From Eggerthellaceae bacterium (GTDB lineage: Bacteria > Actinomycetota > Coriobacteriia > Coriobacteriales > Eggerthellaceae), in NCBI GenBank assembly GCA_017434045.1, contig JAFRGA010000055.1, positions 1-40,156 of the forward strand: DNA of 40,156 nucleotides, read 5' to 3'. The notes under the pieces are model-generated. The model did no database searches, was not told where the DNA came from, and saw only the letters and a list, made by a program, of their open reading frames with translations. A program made the position numbers and the translations under genes. Of the stretch, positions 7,486 through 16,764 are shown in pieces. How positions within the stretch are numbered: the first letter of the stretch is position 1; every line of letters begins with the position of its first letter.

Positions 7486-9432
7486 CTAAATATCCATCGC
7501 GGCGTGCCACGCCTCGTACACGGCGGTCGTGATGTTCGCGGGGCGCACTGCATCTCCGACGACGCGCACGAACGGCGCTGTGTCGAGCAAAGCATCAGCT
7601 TCGGCACGGCGCGATCGCTGCCCGATAGCACATACGGTGGTATCGCCCGAAAGCTTCTGCTCTCCCTCAGGCGTCTTCACGAGAACGCCATCCGGCTCAA
7701 CGCGCAAGGCGATTGCGTTCACATGCTCGTCAACGCCAGCGTCCTCGAGTTCTGCCAGCAGAATCGGCCGGTTGCGGATATTGGCGTCGATTGCCAGCGC
7801 GTCCCTCATCTCGACCAGGTGGACGGTCTTGCCACGGCGGGCCCATAGGAGCGCGCACTCGCAGCCTGTGAGGCCGCCCCCGATGACGACGACCTCGTCA
7901 CCAGGCTCTGCTCCATCCAGGTACATATCGTCGACGGATAGCACGCGTGCGGCCTCGTCAACCGGCATCAGCAGCGTCATGGACTCGCTGCCCACGGCCA
8001 CGATGACGGCGTCTGCGGCGAACTCGTCGGCAAATGCGGCATCCACAGGCGTGTTCAAGCGGATGTCGACGCCCGCACGTTCGCAGAGCACCGCATAGGA
8101 GCAGCCCAAGTTGTACATGTCGATCTTGAACGGCAGGGCCTTCTCGGTGCGGAGGATACCGCCCAGTTCGGAACCCGCCTCGCACAGCGTCACCTGATGC
8201 CCCCGCTTGGCAGCTACCCAGGCGCTCACCATGCCGGCAATGCCGCCTCCCACGACGAGCACCTTCTTGGCCTCGGGGGCCGGGGTTATGGACATGCCCT
8301 CGAACTCGCGGCCGATGCGCGGATTGACGGAGCAGCGGCGCGTCTGCGTGACGGGCCTCTCGGCCATGCACGTGAAGCAGCGCAGGCATTTCACGATCTC
8401 GTCGCCGCGATTCGCCATGACCTTCGCGGGAATCTCGGGGTCGGCCAGAAGCGCGCGGCCCATGACGATGATGTCAGCCTGCCCCGATGCGACGATTTCT
8501 TCCATCTGCGCCGGGTCGGACAGGCCGCCGACTGTGGCAACCGGTACATTGACGTGCTTCTTTATCTCTGCAGCCAGGTAAACGTTGCAACCGTGGTCGC
8601 GGAACATCGACGGGTGCGTGACCGAGAAGCCAAACTGGTAAGACCCCGCCGATACGTGGATGATGTCGACCAGGTCCTGGAGCGCCTCGGCGATGCGGCA
8701 GCCCTCCTCAAGGTCGTATCCACCATCGAACAGCTCCGACCCGCTCATGCGCAGCTCGATGGGGAACTTGGGCCCCACTTCTTCGCGAACGGCCGTGAGC
8801 ACCTCGCGCGCGAAGCGCACACGGTTCTCGAGCGGACCGCCGTACTCGTCATCGCGCTTGTTGAAGTAAGGAGAGAGGAACTGGTTGATGAGCCATCCAT
8901 GGCCCGCATGAACCATGACCATCTGGAATCCGGCGCGCTTTGCCAACCCGGCGGCGTTCGCGTACGCCGCGACTATATCCGCGATCTGCTCCTGCGTGAG
9001 CGCCTTCACAGGCAGGCCGTCAGGACGCACGCCATCGGAAGGCCCGTACTGGCACAGGGCGCCTTTCTTCTTCTTGTCGACCATGTAGGTGCCCGCATAC
9101 TGGCCCGAATGGGACAACTCGATGGAAGCCACCGCCCCATGCCGCTTGATGGCGTCGGCCACATAGGCGAAGGCGCCGAGCTGGCCCGGGGTGGCAAGCG
9201 AGAGCTTGAGCATCTGCGAGCCGTCTGTGTCCGGGTGCACCACAAGCTCGCTGACCGTCACCGAGGCAGCCCCGCCCTTGGCGCGCATCTCGTAGAACCC
9301 GAGTGTGCGCGGCCCCGGCGTGCCATCTGCCAGGATGTCCGTAGCACCGAGCGGTGCCGAGCACATGCGGTTGCGCAGCGTCACTCCCCCCACTTGAAGA
9401 GGTTTGCATAGGCTCGGATACTCACGCTTCAT
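7486..9432 (-). CDS. Old-Yellow-Enzyme-type 2,4-dienoyl-CoA/enoate reductase family oxidoreductase
   Basis: This 648-residue fused flavoenzyme has three parts. Residues 1-335 are an FMN-binding TIM barrel, with HAGHGWL near 175-181 and a following Tyr near 189. A [4Fe-4S] site is formed by C349, C352, C355 and C367. A C-terminal FAD/NAD(P) module has two dinucleotide-binding motifs (VGGGIAG near 394-400 and IGGGLTG near 524). The family, including FadH, BaiCD and clostridial enoate reductase, reduces activated C=C bonds with NAD(P)H; gut actinobacteria carry many for bile acids, plant phenolics or cinnamates. The substrate here is unknown. The start at 9432 is chosen over a 22-residue longer frame because GAGAAGGGAG precedes it. 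It stands alone, with no adjacent regulator or transporter. Confidence 0.9.
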   Translation of the reverse strand: MKREYPSLCKPLQVGGVTLRNRMCSAPLGATDILADGTPGPRTLGFYEMRAKGGAASVTVSELVVHPDTDGSQMLKLSLATPGQLGAFAYVADAIKRHGAVASIELSHSGQYAGTYMVDKKKKGALCQYGPSDGVRPDGLPVKALTQEQIADIVAAYANAAGLAKRAGFQMVMVHAGHGWLINQFLSPYFNKRDDEYGGPLENRVRFAREVLTAVREEVGPKFPIELRMSGSELFDGGYDLEEGCRIAEALQDLVDIIHVSAGSYQFGFSVTHPSMFRDHGCNVYLAAEIKKHVNVPVATVGGLSDPAQMEEIVASGQADIIVMGRALLADPEIPAKVMANRGDEIVKCLRCFTCMAERPVTQTRRCSVNPRIGREFEGMSITPAPEAKKVLVVGGGIAGMVSAWVAAKRGHQVTLCEAGSELGGILRTEKALPFKIDMYNLGCSYAVLCERAGVDIRLNTPVDAAFADEFAADAVIVAVGSESMTLLMPVDEAARVLSVDDMYLDGAEPGDEVVVIGGGLTGCECALLWARRGKTVHLVEMRDALAIDANIRNRPILLAELEDAGVDEHVNAIALRVEPDGVLVKTPEGEQKLSGDTTVCAIGQRSRRAEADALLDTAPFVRVVGDAVRPANITTAVYEAWHAAMDI

Positions 9433-9557
9433 GTTGGCTCCCTTCTCGTAACAGGCAATGGCCCTATGGTAACGCATTGGAGTCAAGAACCATGCCATCT
9501 TAGTAGGCTTTTATGAGCGTTTTAAGTGGGATTTGACAAACCAGAGTTAGTTGACAA

Positions 9558-9590
9558 TCGAATCGGAGGGGGCAGTCCCCTCCGATTCGA
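9558..9590. repeat. REP-like hairpin, 14-bp perfect stem
   Basis: The arms at 9558-9571 (TCGAATCGGAGGGG) and 9577-9590 are exact reverse complements around a five-base loop (GCAGT). The G-run/C-run core resembles the GGGGAC hairpins at 4722-4752. It lies downstream of alr and next to a family A palindrome, and has no U-tract on either strand. Confidence 0.75.
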
Positions 9591-9593
9591 TGA

Positions 9594-9624
9594 GCGTGTC
9601 AAACAACCCGGTCATTCAACACGC
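9594..9624. repeat. Palindromic repeat family A, copy 3
   Basis: A 31-bp imperfect palindrome with ends GCGTGT and ACACGC and centre ACCCGGT. It is very close to copy 1 at 3700-3728 and adjoins the hairpin at 9558-9590. Confidence 0.7.
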
Positions 9625-9657
9625 CTATCAAGTCATCAAGTTCTCGTTTGGATTGGC

Positions 9658-11046
9658 CTAGATGCCGCCCGTGCCGAGGTACACGCGCGGAAGGCGCATC
9701 TTGAAGTCGCAGATGATCTCGTAGTTGATCGTCCCGAGCAAATCGGCCATGTCGTCGACGGTGATCTCGTGGACGCCCTGGCTGCCGATGATGACGACCT
9801 CGTCCCCTTTCTCAGCCGCACAGACGCCCGATTCGCTGACGGGCACCTCGATCATCATCTGGTCCATGCAGATGTTGCCTACTTGGTTGCAAATGCGTCC
9901 GTTGAGGATTACCTGCATACGCCCGGAAAGCGCGCGGCTCAACCCATCTGCGTAGCCGAGCGGCACTGTCACGATCTGCACCGGCTTCTCGACGCGGTAG
10001 TTCATGCCGTAGCTGACCCCTTCGCCGACGGCCGGCTCCTTCGCGTAGGTAATGCGGCATTTCACGGCCATGGCAGGCCTGAGGTCGTCTAGGCCGCGCA
10101 GCGATGGAGCGGGGGCCAACCCATACATCGTTATGCCAAGACGCACCATGTCGAAATGCGTCTCGGGGAAACGCTCGATGGCCGCCGAATTCGCGGCATG
10201 GACTATTCCGGGATTGAAGCCCGCCGCCCTCATTTCGGAAAGCGCCTCGTCGAAACGGGCGAGCTGCTTGCGGAAATCGGTTTGCGGCTCTTCGTCGGCA
10301 GTCGCAAAGTGCGTGAACGTGCCTTCGAGGAACAAGCCCTTGTGGGCGATGGCGCGGCAGAAATCGGCCGCATCGTACGAGCGGACGCCGATGCGGTTCA
10401 TGCCCGTGTCGATTGCGAGGTGGAAAGGTGCTACGACACCGCGGCGCGCCGCTGCCTCTCCCAATGCACGTGCGAAACCAACCGTGCACACCGTGGGCAC
10501 GAGATTGTATTTCAAGAGCAAGTCGACGGTGTAATCGGGCGGCTGAGACAAGATGAGGATCGGCGCGTTGATGCCCGCATTACGGAGCTTAGCGCCCTCC
10601 TCGACCGATGAGACCGCCAGGCGGTCGGCGCCGTTCTTCAATGCGACCCGCGCCACGGGAATGGCCCCATGCCCGTAGGCATCGGCCTTCACCACTGCCG
10701 CTATCTGGCGATTCGCGCCGATTCGCGCCCGCGTAATGCGCACGTTGTGCGCAATGGCGTCGAGGTCGATCTCGATCCAGGCGTCTTTGGGGACGGTGTC
10801 GCGTGTGAATACCCGGTCGAGCGCCTGGGTCCTGAAACGCATGTCGACTTCAGCGCCATACAGATTTCCTTTTCCGAATTGTCCCGCGCCAATGGACTCG
10901 GCCTGCTGAAGGGAGCGCTCGTAATTGCCGTTCGCTGATGGGGTGGCCATGCGGGCGGTATCTTGCCGTGTGGAGCCCCCCGTCGAGAACCTCGCATTGC
11001 GTCGGGCATGCGCTCCGCGACGGCCCGCTCTGTCCTGCGCCATCAT
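9658..11046 (-). CDS. alr: Alanine racemase
   Basis: A fold-type III PLP enzyme that interconverts L- and D-alanine for peptidoglycan. The PLP lysine is K120 in VVKADAYGHG. Further family signatures are IDTGMNRIG, HAANSAA, the catalytic tyrosine region SYGMNY and NICMDQ. The reading frame from ATG 11046 (462 residues, preceded by GGAAAGAGAG) has an N-terminal extension of about 85 residues compared with typical ~380-residue racemases. Internal ATGs at 10950 and 10842 lack a Shine-Dalgarno, so the long start is kept, but the true N-terminus is uncertain. D-Ala produced here is also relevant to the VanX-type dipeptidase at 26641. Confidence 0.93.
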   Translation of the reverse strand: MMAQDRAGRRGAHARRNARFSTGGSTRQDTARMATPSANGNYERSLQQAESIGAGQFGKGNLYGAEVDMRFRTQALDRVFTRDTVPKDAWIEIDLDAIAHNVRITRARIGANRQIAAVVKADAYGHGAIPVARVALKNGADRLAVSSVEEGAKLRNAGINAPILILSQPPDYTVDLLLKYNLVPTVCTVGFARALGEAAARRGVVAPFHLAIDTGMNRIGVRSYDAADFCRAIAHKGLFLEGTFTHFATADEEPQTDFRKQLARFDEALSEMRAAGFNPGIVHAANSAAIERFPETHFDMVRLGITMYGLAPAPSLRGLDDLRPAMAVKCRITYAKEPAVGEGVSYGMNYRVEKPVQIVTVPLGYADGLSRALSGRMQVILNGRICNQVGNICMDQMMIEVPVSESGVCAAEKGDEVVIIGSQGVHEITVDDMADLLGTINYEIICDFKMRLPRVYLGTGGI

Positions 11047-11233
11047 TACTCTCTTTCCACGTCAAGCCCCCAAGTGAGAGGGCCGATTATGCGATATTCA
11101 AGCGCCCTGAAAAACTACGGACGCACAATAGTCCTGAATTGCACGGTATAGTCTACCCGCTTGTGAGCGAAAACGACGAGAATCAACTAATTGTCCAACT
11201 GTCCTCGGCGAGCGAGCAGAATCACCGCCTTGC

Positions 11234-12619
11234 TCATGAGTCGAGGGCAGTCGCTTCCTGGCTGAAATTCCCCGAAACCGCCTCACGCCCTTTTTGCTCC
11301 TCCAGCTCCTCGCGTTCTAGAACCAGTTGCATGGCGGCAATCGCGCACTCGATCATCTCGTCATCGGGTTCCCGCGTTGTAAGGTATTGCATCTGCATGC
11401 CCGGCCAAAGGATCACCTTCACAAGCGCGTTGTCGGGATGACTGCCCGCCCATTTCACCGTGATCTCGTAACTGATGCCGGCAATCAAGGGCATGAGCAG
11501 GATGCGCACCACTATGACGAGCGCGAGCTTGACCGGTCCGTCCGGAACGCCCCACGTGTCGATCAGGGCGTTGATCGGCGTTATCGTATACACGAAGATG
11601 GCGATGATCATGACCATGATCAGGAAAGCCGTCCCGCATCGCACGTGCAGCCTCGGGAAGCTCCGCGCGTTCTCGGGCGTCATCGGCAGGCCATGTTCGT
11701 AGCAATGGATCGCCTTGTGCTCTGCGCCATGGTAGCCGAACATTCGCTTGATATCGCTCATCCGCCCTATCAACCAAATGTAGAAGATGAATACGGCTAT
11801 GCGCAGCAAGCCGTCCACGATGTTCCACAATAGCGTGTTGTCATCGTATTCGCCTACTATGAAGTTCGTGATCGTTGCCGGGGCGACGATGAACAGCACG
11901 ATGCCGAGCACAAGGCCCAGAACCATCGAGAAGAGCATCTCCTTCTCGCCCAACAGGGGCTTGCTCTCGGGCCGCTCACCCGCTTCGGCTCCCCTATCAT
12001 CTGAGATTTCCGGAGCAGCGGTGCCTGAGGCGTCGAAAATGTCGGGAGTGTCGGGGACATTGCGAACGTCAGGAGCTTCGGGGACGTATGGGATAGTAGG
12101 TGCATTCTGAGTGTCGGGGATATCGGAGTCACCCGAAGTATCAGCAGGCTCCTCTTCTTCGAAACGGACGGGAAGGCCCGTTTCCCCGTCTATCACCTCG
12201 AGCGTGCGCTGTGCCGCCAACCCGTCGATCATCTCGTCTGGGTTGCCGAAATCCCTCTTCCAGGAAAAGCCGTCTTCTTCCTGACGGGTGGGTTTCTTCG
12301 GAGTCTCTTCCTCCTCCTCGACGAACGCATGCTCGGCAGAGATGGACAGCGCCTTGTATCCCAACATCAAGGATTCGACGAACGCACGGCAACCGCGGAT
12401 GAAGGGCCAATACAGCCACCCGCTCTTGTCCTTGCCGTACGCAAGGTCGTGTTCTTCGAGGTAAATCGTGCCTTCTGGTTCCCGTACGGCAACCGACCAG
12501 TTGTACTTGCCGCGCATCATGATGCCCTCGAGCAGCGCTTGACCGCCCACATGCGTCTTCAGCGCCCCGTCTTCCGAGAACGCACGCGACAAATCGCTTT
12601 TCTGTTTCGCTTCTTCCAT
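11234..12619 (-). CDS. DUF1385 (YqhQ-like) membrane protein
   Basis: The family signature is clear: VGGQALLEGIMMRG near the N-terminus, the HGAEHKAIHCYEHG segment, and RCGTAFL. Four to six hydrophobic segments follow. A ~100-residue acidic, Pro/Asp-rich insert (repeats of PD, PEAPDV, PDTPDI) separates the N-terminal domain from the membrane part. The frame is open up to 12931, but that upstream stretch consists of intergenic repeats. The ATG at 12619 (461 residues, weak GAAAG upstream) is therefore chosen; 12715 is an alternative. YqhQ-type proteins are conserved in Gram-positive bacteria and have no settled biochemical role. Confidence 0.85.
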   Translation of the reverse strand: MEEAKQKSDLSRAFSEDGALKTHVGGQALLEGIMMRGKYNWSVAVREPEGTIYLEEHDLAYGKDKSGWLYWPFIRGCRAFVESLMLGYKALSISAEHAFVEEEEETPKKPTRQEEDGFSWKRDFGNPDEMIDGLAAQRTLEVIDGETGLPVRFEEEEPADTSGDSDIPDTQNAPTIPYVPEAPDVRNVPDTPDIFDASGTAAPEISDDRGAEAGERPESKPLLGEKEMLFSMVLGLVLGIVLFIVAPATITNFIVGEYDDNTLLWNIVDGLLRIAVFIFYIWLIGRMSDIKRMFGYHGAEHKAIHCYEHGLPMTPENARSFPRLHVRCGTAFLIMVMIIAIFVYTITPINALIDTWGVPDGPVKLALVIVVRILLMPLIAGISYEITVKWAGSHPDNALVKVILWPGMQMQYLTTREPDDEMIECAIAAMQLVLEREELEEQKGREAVSGNFSQEATALDS

Positions 12620-12784
12620 TTGCACTGTCTTTCGGGGAAACGCATAACCATCGCTTCTTGCGCTGGTTTGCCCGATTCTCCCCACATTGAACCTTCTTTT
12701 TCGAATACGCATTGTGCCGCGAGATACGCCCAATAGACCCAAACCAGCTAAGTGCACATAAAAAAGGCACCCTGGCGTCATCTT

Positions 12785-12817
12785 GGCGTGATGAAGTGCC
12801 GGGCAGTTTGACACGCC
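12785..12817. repeat. Palindromic repeat family A, copy 4
   Basis: A 33-bp imperfect palindrome, GGCGTG...CACGCC, with centre GCCGGGC. It is nearly identical to copy 6 at 32691-32724. With copy 5 it brackets about 85 bases that hold the short element at 12854. Confidence 0.75.
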
Positions 12818-12853
12818 TACGAAGCAGTTCGCCTGGGAGTCCGCTTCGCATCG

Positions 12854-12886
12854 GAGATTCTTCGTCGCTTCGCTCCTCTGAATGAC
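12854..12886. repeat. Short dispersed GAGATTCTTCG...GAATGAC-type element
   Basis: The 33-base stretch starts GAGATTCTTCGTCGCTTCGC and ends TGAATGAC. From memory, near-identical short strings are scattered in many gut and Firmicute genomes as non-coding repeats. No gene is read through it. The remainder of 12620-13017 holds only the palindromes and the terminator listed separately. Confidence 0.5.
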
Positions 12887-12901
12887 GGAAGGAAGCTCTC
12901 C

Positions 12902-12932
12902 CGTGATGAACCCGCCCGGGCAGTTTGACACG
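12902..12932. repeat. Palindromic repeat family A, copy 5
   Basis: A 31-bp imperfect palindrome (CGTGATGAA...TTTGACACG) with centre CGCCCGGGCAG, just beyond the hydrogenase terminator. Confidence 0.7.
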
Positions 12933-12940
12933 CCAAGAGC

Positions 12941-12966
12941 GGAGGGCCCGCTTGCGCGGGCCCTCC
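12941..12966 (-). terminator. Hairpin terminator of the hydrogenase operon
   Basis: A perfect 11-bp GC-rich stem (GGAGGGCCCGC and its complement) with loop TTGC, 51 bases past the cytochrome b stop. The downstream U-tract is weak (CTCTT), so termination strength is uncertain. Confidence 0.65.
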
Positions 12967-13017
12967 GAATGCTCGATTGCTCAGCCTATCCGACTGAAGG
13001 CATTGCCGAGTGTTGGA

Positions 13018-13707
13018 CTACTCCTTACCATCCAGCGTATCTTCGCCGACGATGACATGCTTGTCGGGGTCGTACACCAGGCCGCCATGCTCCTTGCGGA
13101 AGAACATCAGCTTCGTGGGCTCGGTGCCCTCGACATTGGCCAGGTAGACATGGATGAACATGAAGATGATGAACACGTACATGCCGAAGTAGTGGATGAC
13201 GCGCATGCTCATAGCACCGCCCACGAGGCCCAGGCACCACTGGCAGAAGCCGGAGCTCGCCGTCGGCGTCCACAGGCACAGGCCCGTGATGAACATCAAG
13301 ATGATCAGGATCGGGATGAGCAGGTACGAAAGCTTCTGCGGAACGCCCAACTTGGCGGACAGCGGGTGATCTTTCTTCATGAACAGGTAGTACTTGACCC
13401 ACTGCGGACCCTGATGGCGGTTGTCCTTCTGGGGCAGCCAGGTCTTGTAGTCCTTGACGACCTTGCGCGTGCCGCCCGTAGGAGCGGACTTCACGAAGAA
13501 CGCCAAGATGATGCGGACGATGCAGTTGATGAAGATCACGATACCGCAGAAGATGTGGATGCCGCGCGCAATGCCCATCGTGAGGGGAACCGGGAAGTGA
13601 ATCAGGAAACCGGTGATAATGAGGCAGATCATGGCGCACAGGTTAACCCAGTGCGTGATCACGAACGGCAGCGGATGAGCCTCTTTATAATGTGCAAGAT
13701 GCGCCAT
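13018..13707 (-). CDS. hyaC: [NiFe] hydrogenase cytochrome b subunit
   Basis: A 229-residue integral membrane protein with four hydrophobic helices. Histidines suited to two b hemes are present: H19 (ITHWVN), H51 (RGIHIFCG), and His in VIHYFGMYV and MFIHVYLA. It would pass electrons from the hydrogenase small subunit to the membrane quinone pool and anchor the complex. The start codon directly follows the large-subunit stop with no gap, so translation is coupled. It is the last gene before the hairpin at 12941. A polar loop of about 55 residues lies between helices 2 and 3. The assignment rests on position as well as on the histidine pattern. Confidence 0.92.
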   Translation of the reverse strand: MAHLAHYKEAHPLPFVITHWVNLCAMICLIITGFLIHFPVPLTMGIARGIHIFCGIVIFINCIVRIILAFFVKSAPTGGTRKVVKDYKTWLPQKDNRHQGPQWVKYYLFMKKDHPLSAKLGVPQKLSYLLIPILIILMFITGLCLWTPTASSGFCQWCLGLVGGAMSMRVIHYFGMYVFIIFMFIHVYLANVEGTEPTKLMFFRKEHGGLVYDPDKHVIVGEDTLDGKE

Positions 13708-15420
13708 TTACCTCACCCCCCACGGATTGGTGACGGTCTCGAAATGCTTGCCGGTGGATGGCTCAGAGACATGGACCGCGCACGAGACGCACGGGTCGTA
13801 GCTGTGAACCAGGCGCAGCGCGTTGATCGGCTTCTCGATATCCTCGACTGGGCAACCGATGAGCGCCTGCTCGATGGGGCCATGCTCGCCGTTCTGATTG
13901 ATGGGAGCAAGGTTCCACGTCGTCGGGATGATGATCTGGTAACCCTCGACCTTGCCGTTGACGACCTTCTCGGAGTGGTACAGCGCACCACGCGGTGCCT
14001 CCCAGAAGCCCGTGCCGGAACCGCTGTTTACAACAGGCTTCTTGAAGTAGCCCTCGAAGTCGTCGGTTGCATAAGCGCTCGCGTCGAAGTCTTCGGAAGT
14101 GCCGCCCTTGAGGATGTCCATGAGCTCCTGCGTCCAGTCTTTCATGAGCTGAGCGACGTAGAGCGTCTCGATCTGACGGACGGCAACGCGGCCAAGCATG
14201 CTGATGGCTGCGTCGACCGGAGCAGCACCGGGGAGACCCAGGCCCTTGCCGAGTGCACCGAGGAACTTGTCGACGTTCTCGACGATGAACGGAACGCCGC
14301 GCTTGTAAGCGACCAGGATGCGGGACAGCGGGCCGGTCTCGAGTGCCTTGCCATCGTAGGTCGGGGCCTTGCACCAGGTGTAACGATCCTCGACGTTGTA
14401 TTCGGTGAATAGCGGCTTGGTGGTGAAGTCGGGCGACTGGTACGTGCCGTCGCCTTCGTACCACGAATGGCCGACATATTCCCAAATCTTGGATTCATCG
14501 ACATCGTCGACCGGGCCGCCCAAACCGCCCATGAGGACGCCGGCGGGCAGGTAACGGTCGTTGAGTTCCATGGACGGAGCCTCGAAAACGCCCCAAGCGC
14601 CGAAACGCCCACAGCCGCCGCCCCAAGTGAGGCCGTCTGCGTAGAAGGGGGCGATTGCCAGCGTGTCCTGGATAACCGTCGATTCGACCCAGTCGTAGAC
14701 TTCGTTGACCATTGCCCACAGGTCATCGAGCTTCTGAGCCGTGGGCACAAATGCCGTGCCACCGGGGATGATGGTCATGACGTGCGGCATCTTGCCGCCG
14801 AGCAGACCGGCGATCTCGGACGAGCGAGCCTGCATCTTCAGGGCCTCGAGGTAATGGGCCGTGCAGATGAGGTCAAGCTCAGGAGGCAGCTTGTAAGCTT
14901 CGCCGCCATCGGCGTCGAACCAGTTGCCCGAGAAGATGGACAGCTGTCCGTTAGCCGCGAATGCCTCCAGGCGCTTCTTGACGGCGCCCAGCTCGCTGTT
15001 AGAGGACGTCCCAGCTGCCAGGGCAAGCGCTTCGGCGTCGGCCACGTCGGCCTTCAAGGCGTTGAGCGGGTTGACGTAGTCGAGAGCAGCCAGGTTGTAG
15101 AACCACAGAATGTGGCTGTGCAGGAACTGCGCACCCTCGATGAGGTTGCGGATGATTCGTGCACGGTTGGGAATGACGATGCCATACGCCTTCTCGGCCG
15201 CGATGGTCGAAGAGTGGCTGTGCGATACCGGGCAAACGCCGCAGATGCGCTGAACGATCTGTGCAGCGTCTTCGGGTGCGCGGTTCTGGACGATAATCTC
15301 CATGCCGCGGAAACTGCCGCCGGAAACCCAGGCGTCAACGACTTTGCCGCCCTGGACTTCCATCTCGGCGCGCATATGGCCTTCGATGCGGGTGATCGGG
15401 TCGATAACTGAACGTGTCAT
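13708..15420 (-). CDS. hyaB: [NiFe] hydrogenase large subunit
   Basis: This 570-residue catalytic subunit holds the Ni-Fe centre. The N-terminal ligand motif is RICGVCPVSHSHSS (C60, C63) and the C-terminal one is DPCVSCAVH (C544, C547, H550). After H550 a 20-residue tail remains, expected to be cut off by a maturation protease once nickel is inserted; such a protease is encoded at 18142. The L1/L2 motifs fit a membrane-bound H2-uptake (group 1) enzyme. It would be exported by piggy-backing on the Tat signal of the small subunit. The gene lies six bases after the small-subunit gene. Confidence 0.97.
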   Translation of the reverse strand: MTRSVIDPITRIEGHMRAEMEVQGGKVVDAWVSGGSFRGMEIIVQNRAPEDAAQIVQRICGVCPVSHSHSSTIAAEKAYGIVIPNRARIIRNLIEGAQFLHSHILWFYNLAALDYVNPLNALKADVADAEALALAAGTSSNSELGAVKKRLEAFAANGQLSIFSGNWFDADGGEAYKLPPELDLICTAHYLEALKMQARSSEIAGLLGGKMPHVMTIIPGGTAFVPTAQKLDDLWAMVNEVYDWVESTVIQDTLAIAPFYADGLTWGGGCGRFGAWGVFEAPSMELNDRYLPAGVLMGGLGGPVDDVDESKIWEYVGHSWYEGDGTYQSPDFTTKPLFTEYNVEDRYTWCKAPTYDGKALETGPLSRILVAYKRGVPFIVENVDKFLGALGKGLGLPGAAPVDAAISMLGRVAVRQIETLYVAQLMKDWTQELMDILKGGTSEDFDASAYATDDFEGYFKKPVVNSGSGTGFWEAPRGALYHSEKVVNGKVEGYQIIIPTTWNLAPINQNGEHGPIEQALIGCPVEDIEKPINALRLVHSYDPCVSCAVHVSEPSTGKHFETVTNPWGVR

Positions 15421-15426
15421 GTTGGG

Positions 15427-16764
15427 TTACCTCCCCTCTTCCTCTGCGGAGGCCTCTTCGGCCACCTCGTACTGTTTGGCGATTTCCTCCTGAGCAGCCT
15501 TCATCTTCACAGGATCGCCGTCCATGACCGAGTACTCGTACTGGCCGATGGCCTTATCGGGGTTCTTGGCATCCCATGCACGGACCTTCTCGAAGTCGGC
15601 GCCGCCGTCCATGCGGCCGCTCTTCTTCATGCCGAAGCCGTGGATGATGAGCGCAGCGGCAACGATGCCGGTAAGACCAGCTGCCACCGTAGTGGGACGG
15701 AAGAACGTGGACCCGATGTGGAGGTCGCGATCGCGCTTGTAGAACGGCGTGTTCACCTCGACCCAGTTGTCACCGGGATCGTTGGGGTTGGCCTCGCAGC
15801 AGCCGATGCAGGGCGAACCGGCCTGGATGCACCAGCTACGACGGTTGTTCCACATGGTGACGCCGCAATTGGCCTTCGTCTGCGGACCCTTGCAGCCAAG
15901 CGGATACAGGCAGTAGCCAAGCTCCTCTTCCTTGCTGCCGAACTCGTAGACGAACTCGCCGTTCTCGAAGTGCGGACGGCGCTCGCAGTTGTCGTGAATC
16001 GTCTGGCCGTAGATGCCTTGGGGCTTGGCCTCGTCGTTCAGGCCCAGGGTGCTGACGACGGCGGGGATATTGCCCTCTACGAGCGCGCCCGCTCCGCCGA
16101 GCATGAGCACTTGGACGAGCACCGACATGAGCCATTCGGGGTTTGCAGGGCATCCGGGCATGTTCACGACCGGAGTTGCAATGCCGTGCTTCTTCAGGAT
16201 TGCGGAAACGCCAGTCGCTTCGGCCGGGTTGGGATAAGCAGCCATCCAGCCGCCGTTGACGGCGCAAGAGCCGAGCGCGATGACGGCGGCAGCGTTCTCG
16301 GCCGCATGCACGAGAATCTCTTCACCGGTTTCCATGGCGACGCGGAGCGTGTTGCTCCCGAAGCCCTGGGTGATTCCGCCTTCGTAGACGACAACGTAAT
16401 TGCCGTTCTGGATCGTCTCTTCCTTTGCGCGCTCCAGCGAATGGCCAGCGCCGGCGCAGAGGACGTCCGAATAGTTAAGGGCGATAAGCTCGAGAACGAC
16501 TTTCCCAACGTCAGGAGTCTCGATCTGGGCGAACGACTCGGTGCAACCCGTGCATGACGCACCCTCGATCCAAAGGACCGGGAACAGGCCGCCCTTGGCG
16601 TTCTCCAACTCAGTCTCGAGCGCATTCGCCACGCGCGGGGCCGCCGCCGACGAAAGACCTGCGGCCACGGCAAGCGTACCGCAGAACTTCAGGAAGCTCC
16701 GCCTGGAGATGCCGCGCGCCGCAAGGACGTCGACAAGACCATATGTAGCTGTTGATTCGCTCAT
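15427..16764 (-). CDS. hyaA: [NiFe] hydrogenase small subunit with Tat signal
   Basis: This 445-residue Fe-S subunit relays electrons from the Ni-Fe site. It has a twin-arginine signal (ISRRSFLKFCG, RR at 21-22), a proximal-cluster motif CTGCTES, further Cys/His ligands (MPGCPANP, LGCKGP, GSPCIGC), and a C-terminal membrane helix (VAAGLTGIVAAALIIHG) followed by a charged tail of about 60 residues. The start at 16764 is preferred to a longer frame from 16833 because AGAGGAGAG precedes it. First gene of the three-gene operon. The accessory hyp genes are not in this window, apart from the protease at 18142. Confidence 0.96.
   Translation of the reverse strand: MSESTATYGLVDVLAARGISRRSFLKFCGTLAVAAGLSSAAAPRVANALETELENAKGGLFPVLWIEGASCTGCTESFAQIETPDVGKVVLELIALNYSDVLCAGAGHSLERAKEETIQNGNYVVVYEGGITQGFGSNTLRVAMETGEEILVHAAENAAAVIALGSCAVNGGWMAAYPNPAEATGVSAILKKHGIATPVVNMPGCPANPEWLMSVLVQVLMLGGAGALVEGNIPAVVSTLGLNDEAKPQGIYGQTIHDNCERRPHFENGEFVYEFGSKEEELGYCLYPLGCKGPQTKANCGVTMWNNRRSWCIQAGSPCIGCCEANPNDPGDNWVEVNTPFYKRDRDLHIGSTFFRPTTVAAGLTGIVAAALIIHGFGMKKSGRMDGGADFEKVRAWDAKNPDKAIGQYEYSVMDGDPVKMKAAQEEIAKQYEVAEEASAEEEGR

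Noticed and set aside
8197..9411. 404-residue plus-strand open frame
   Set aside because: Antisense shadow of the ene-reductase; low-complexity composition and no ribosome binding site.
12925..14412. 495-residue plus-strand open frame
   Set aside because: Antisense to the hydrogenase cytochrome b and large subunit; Asp/His/Glu-rich shadow composition.
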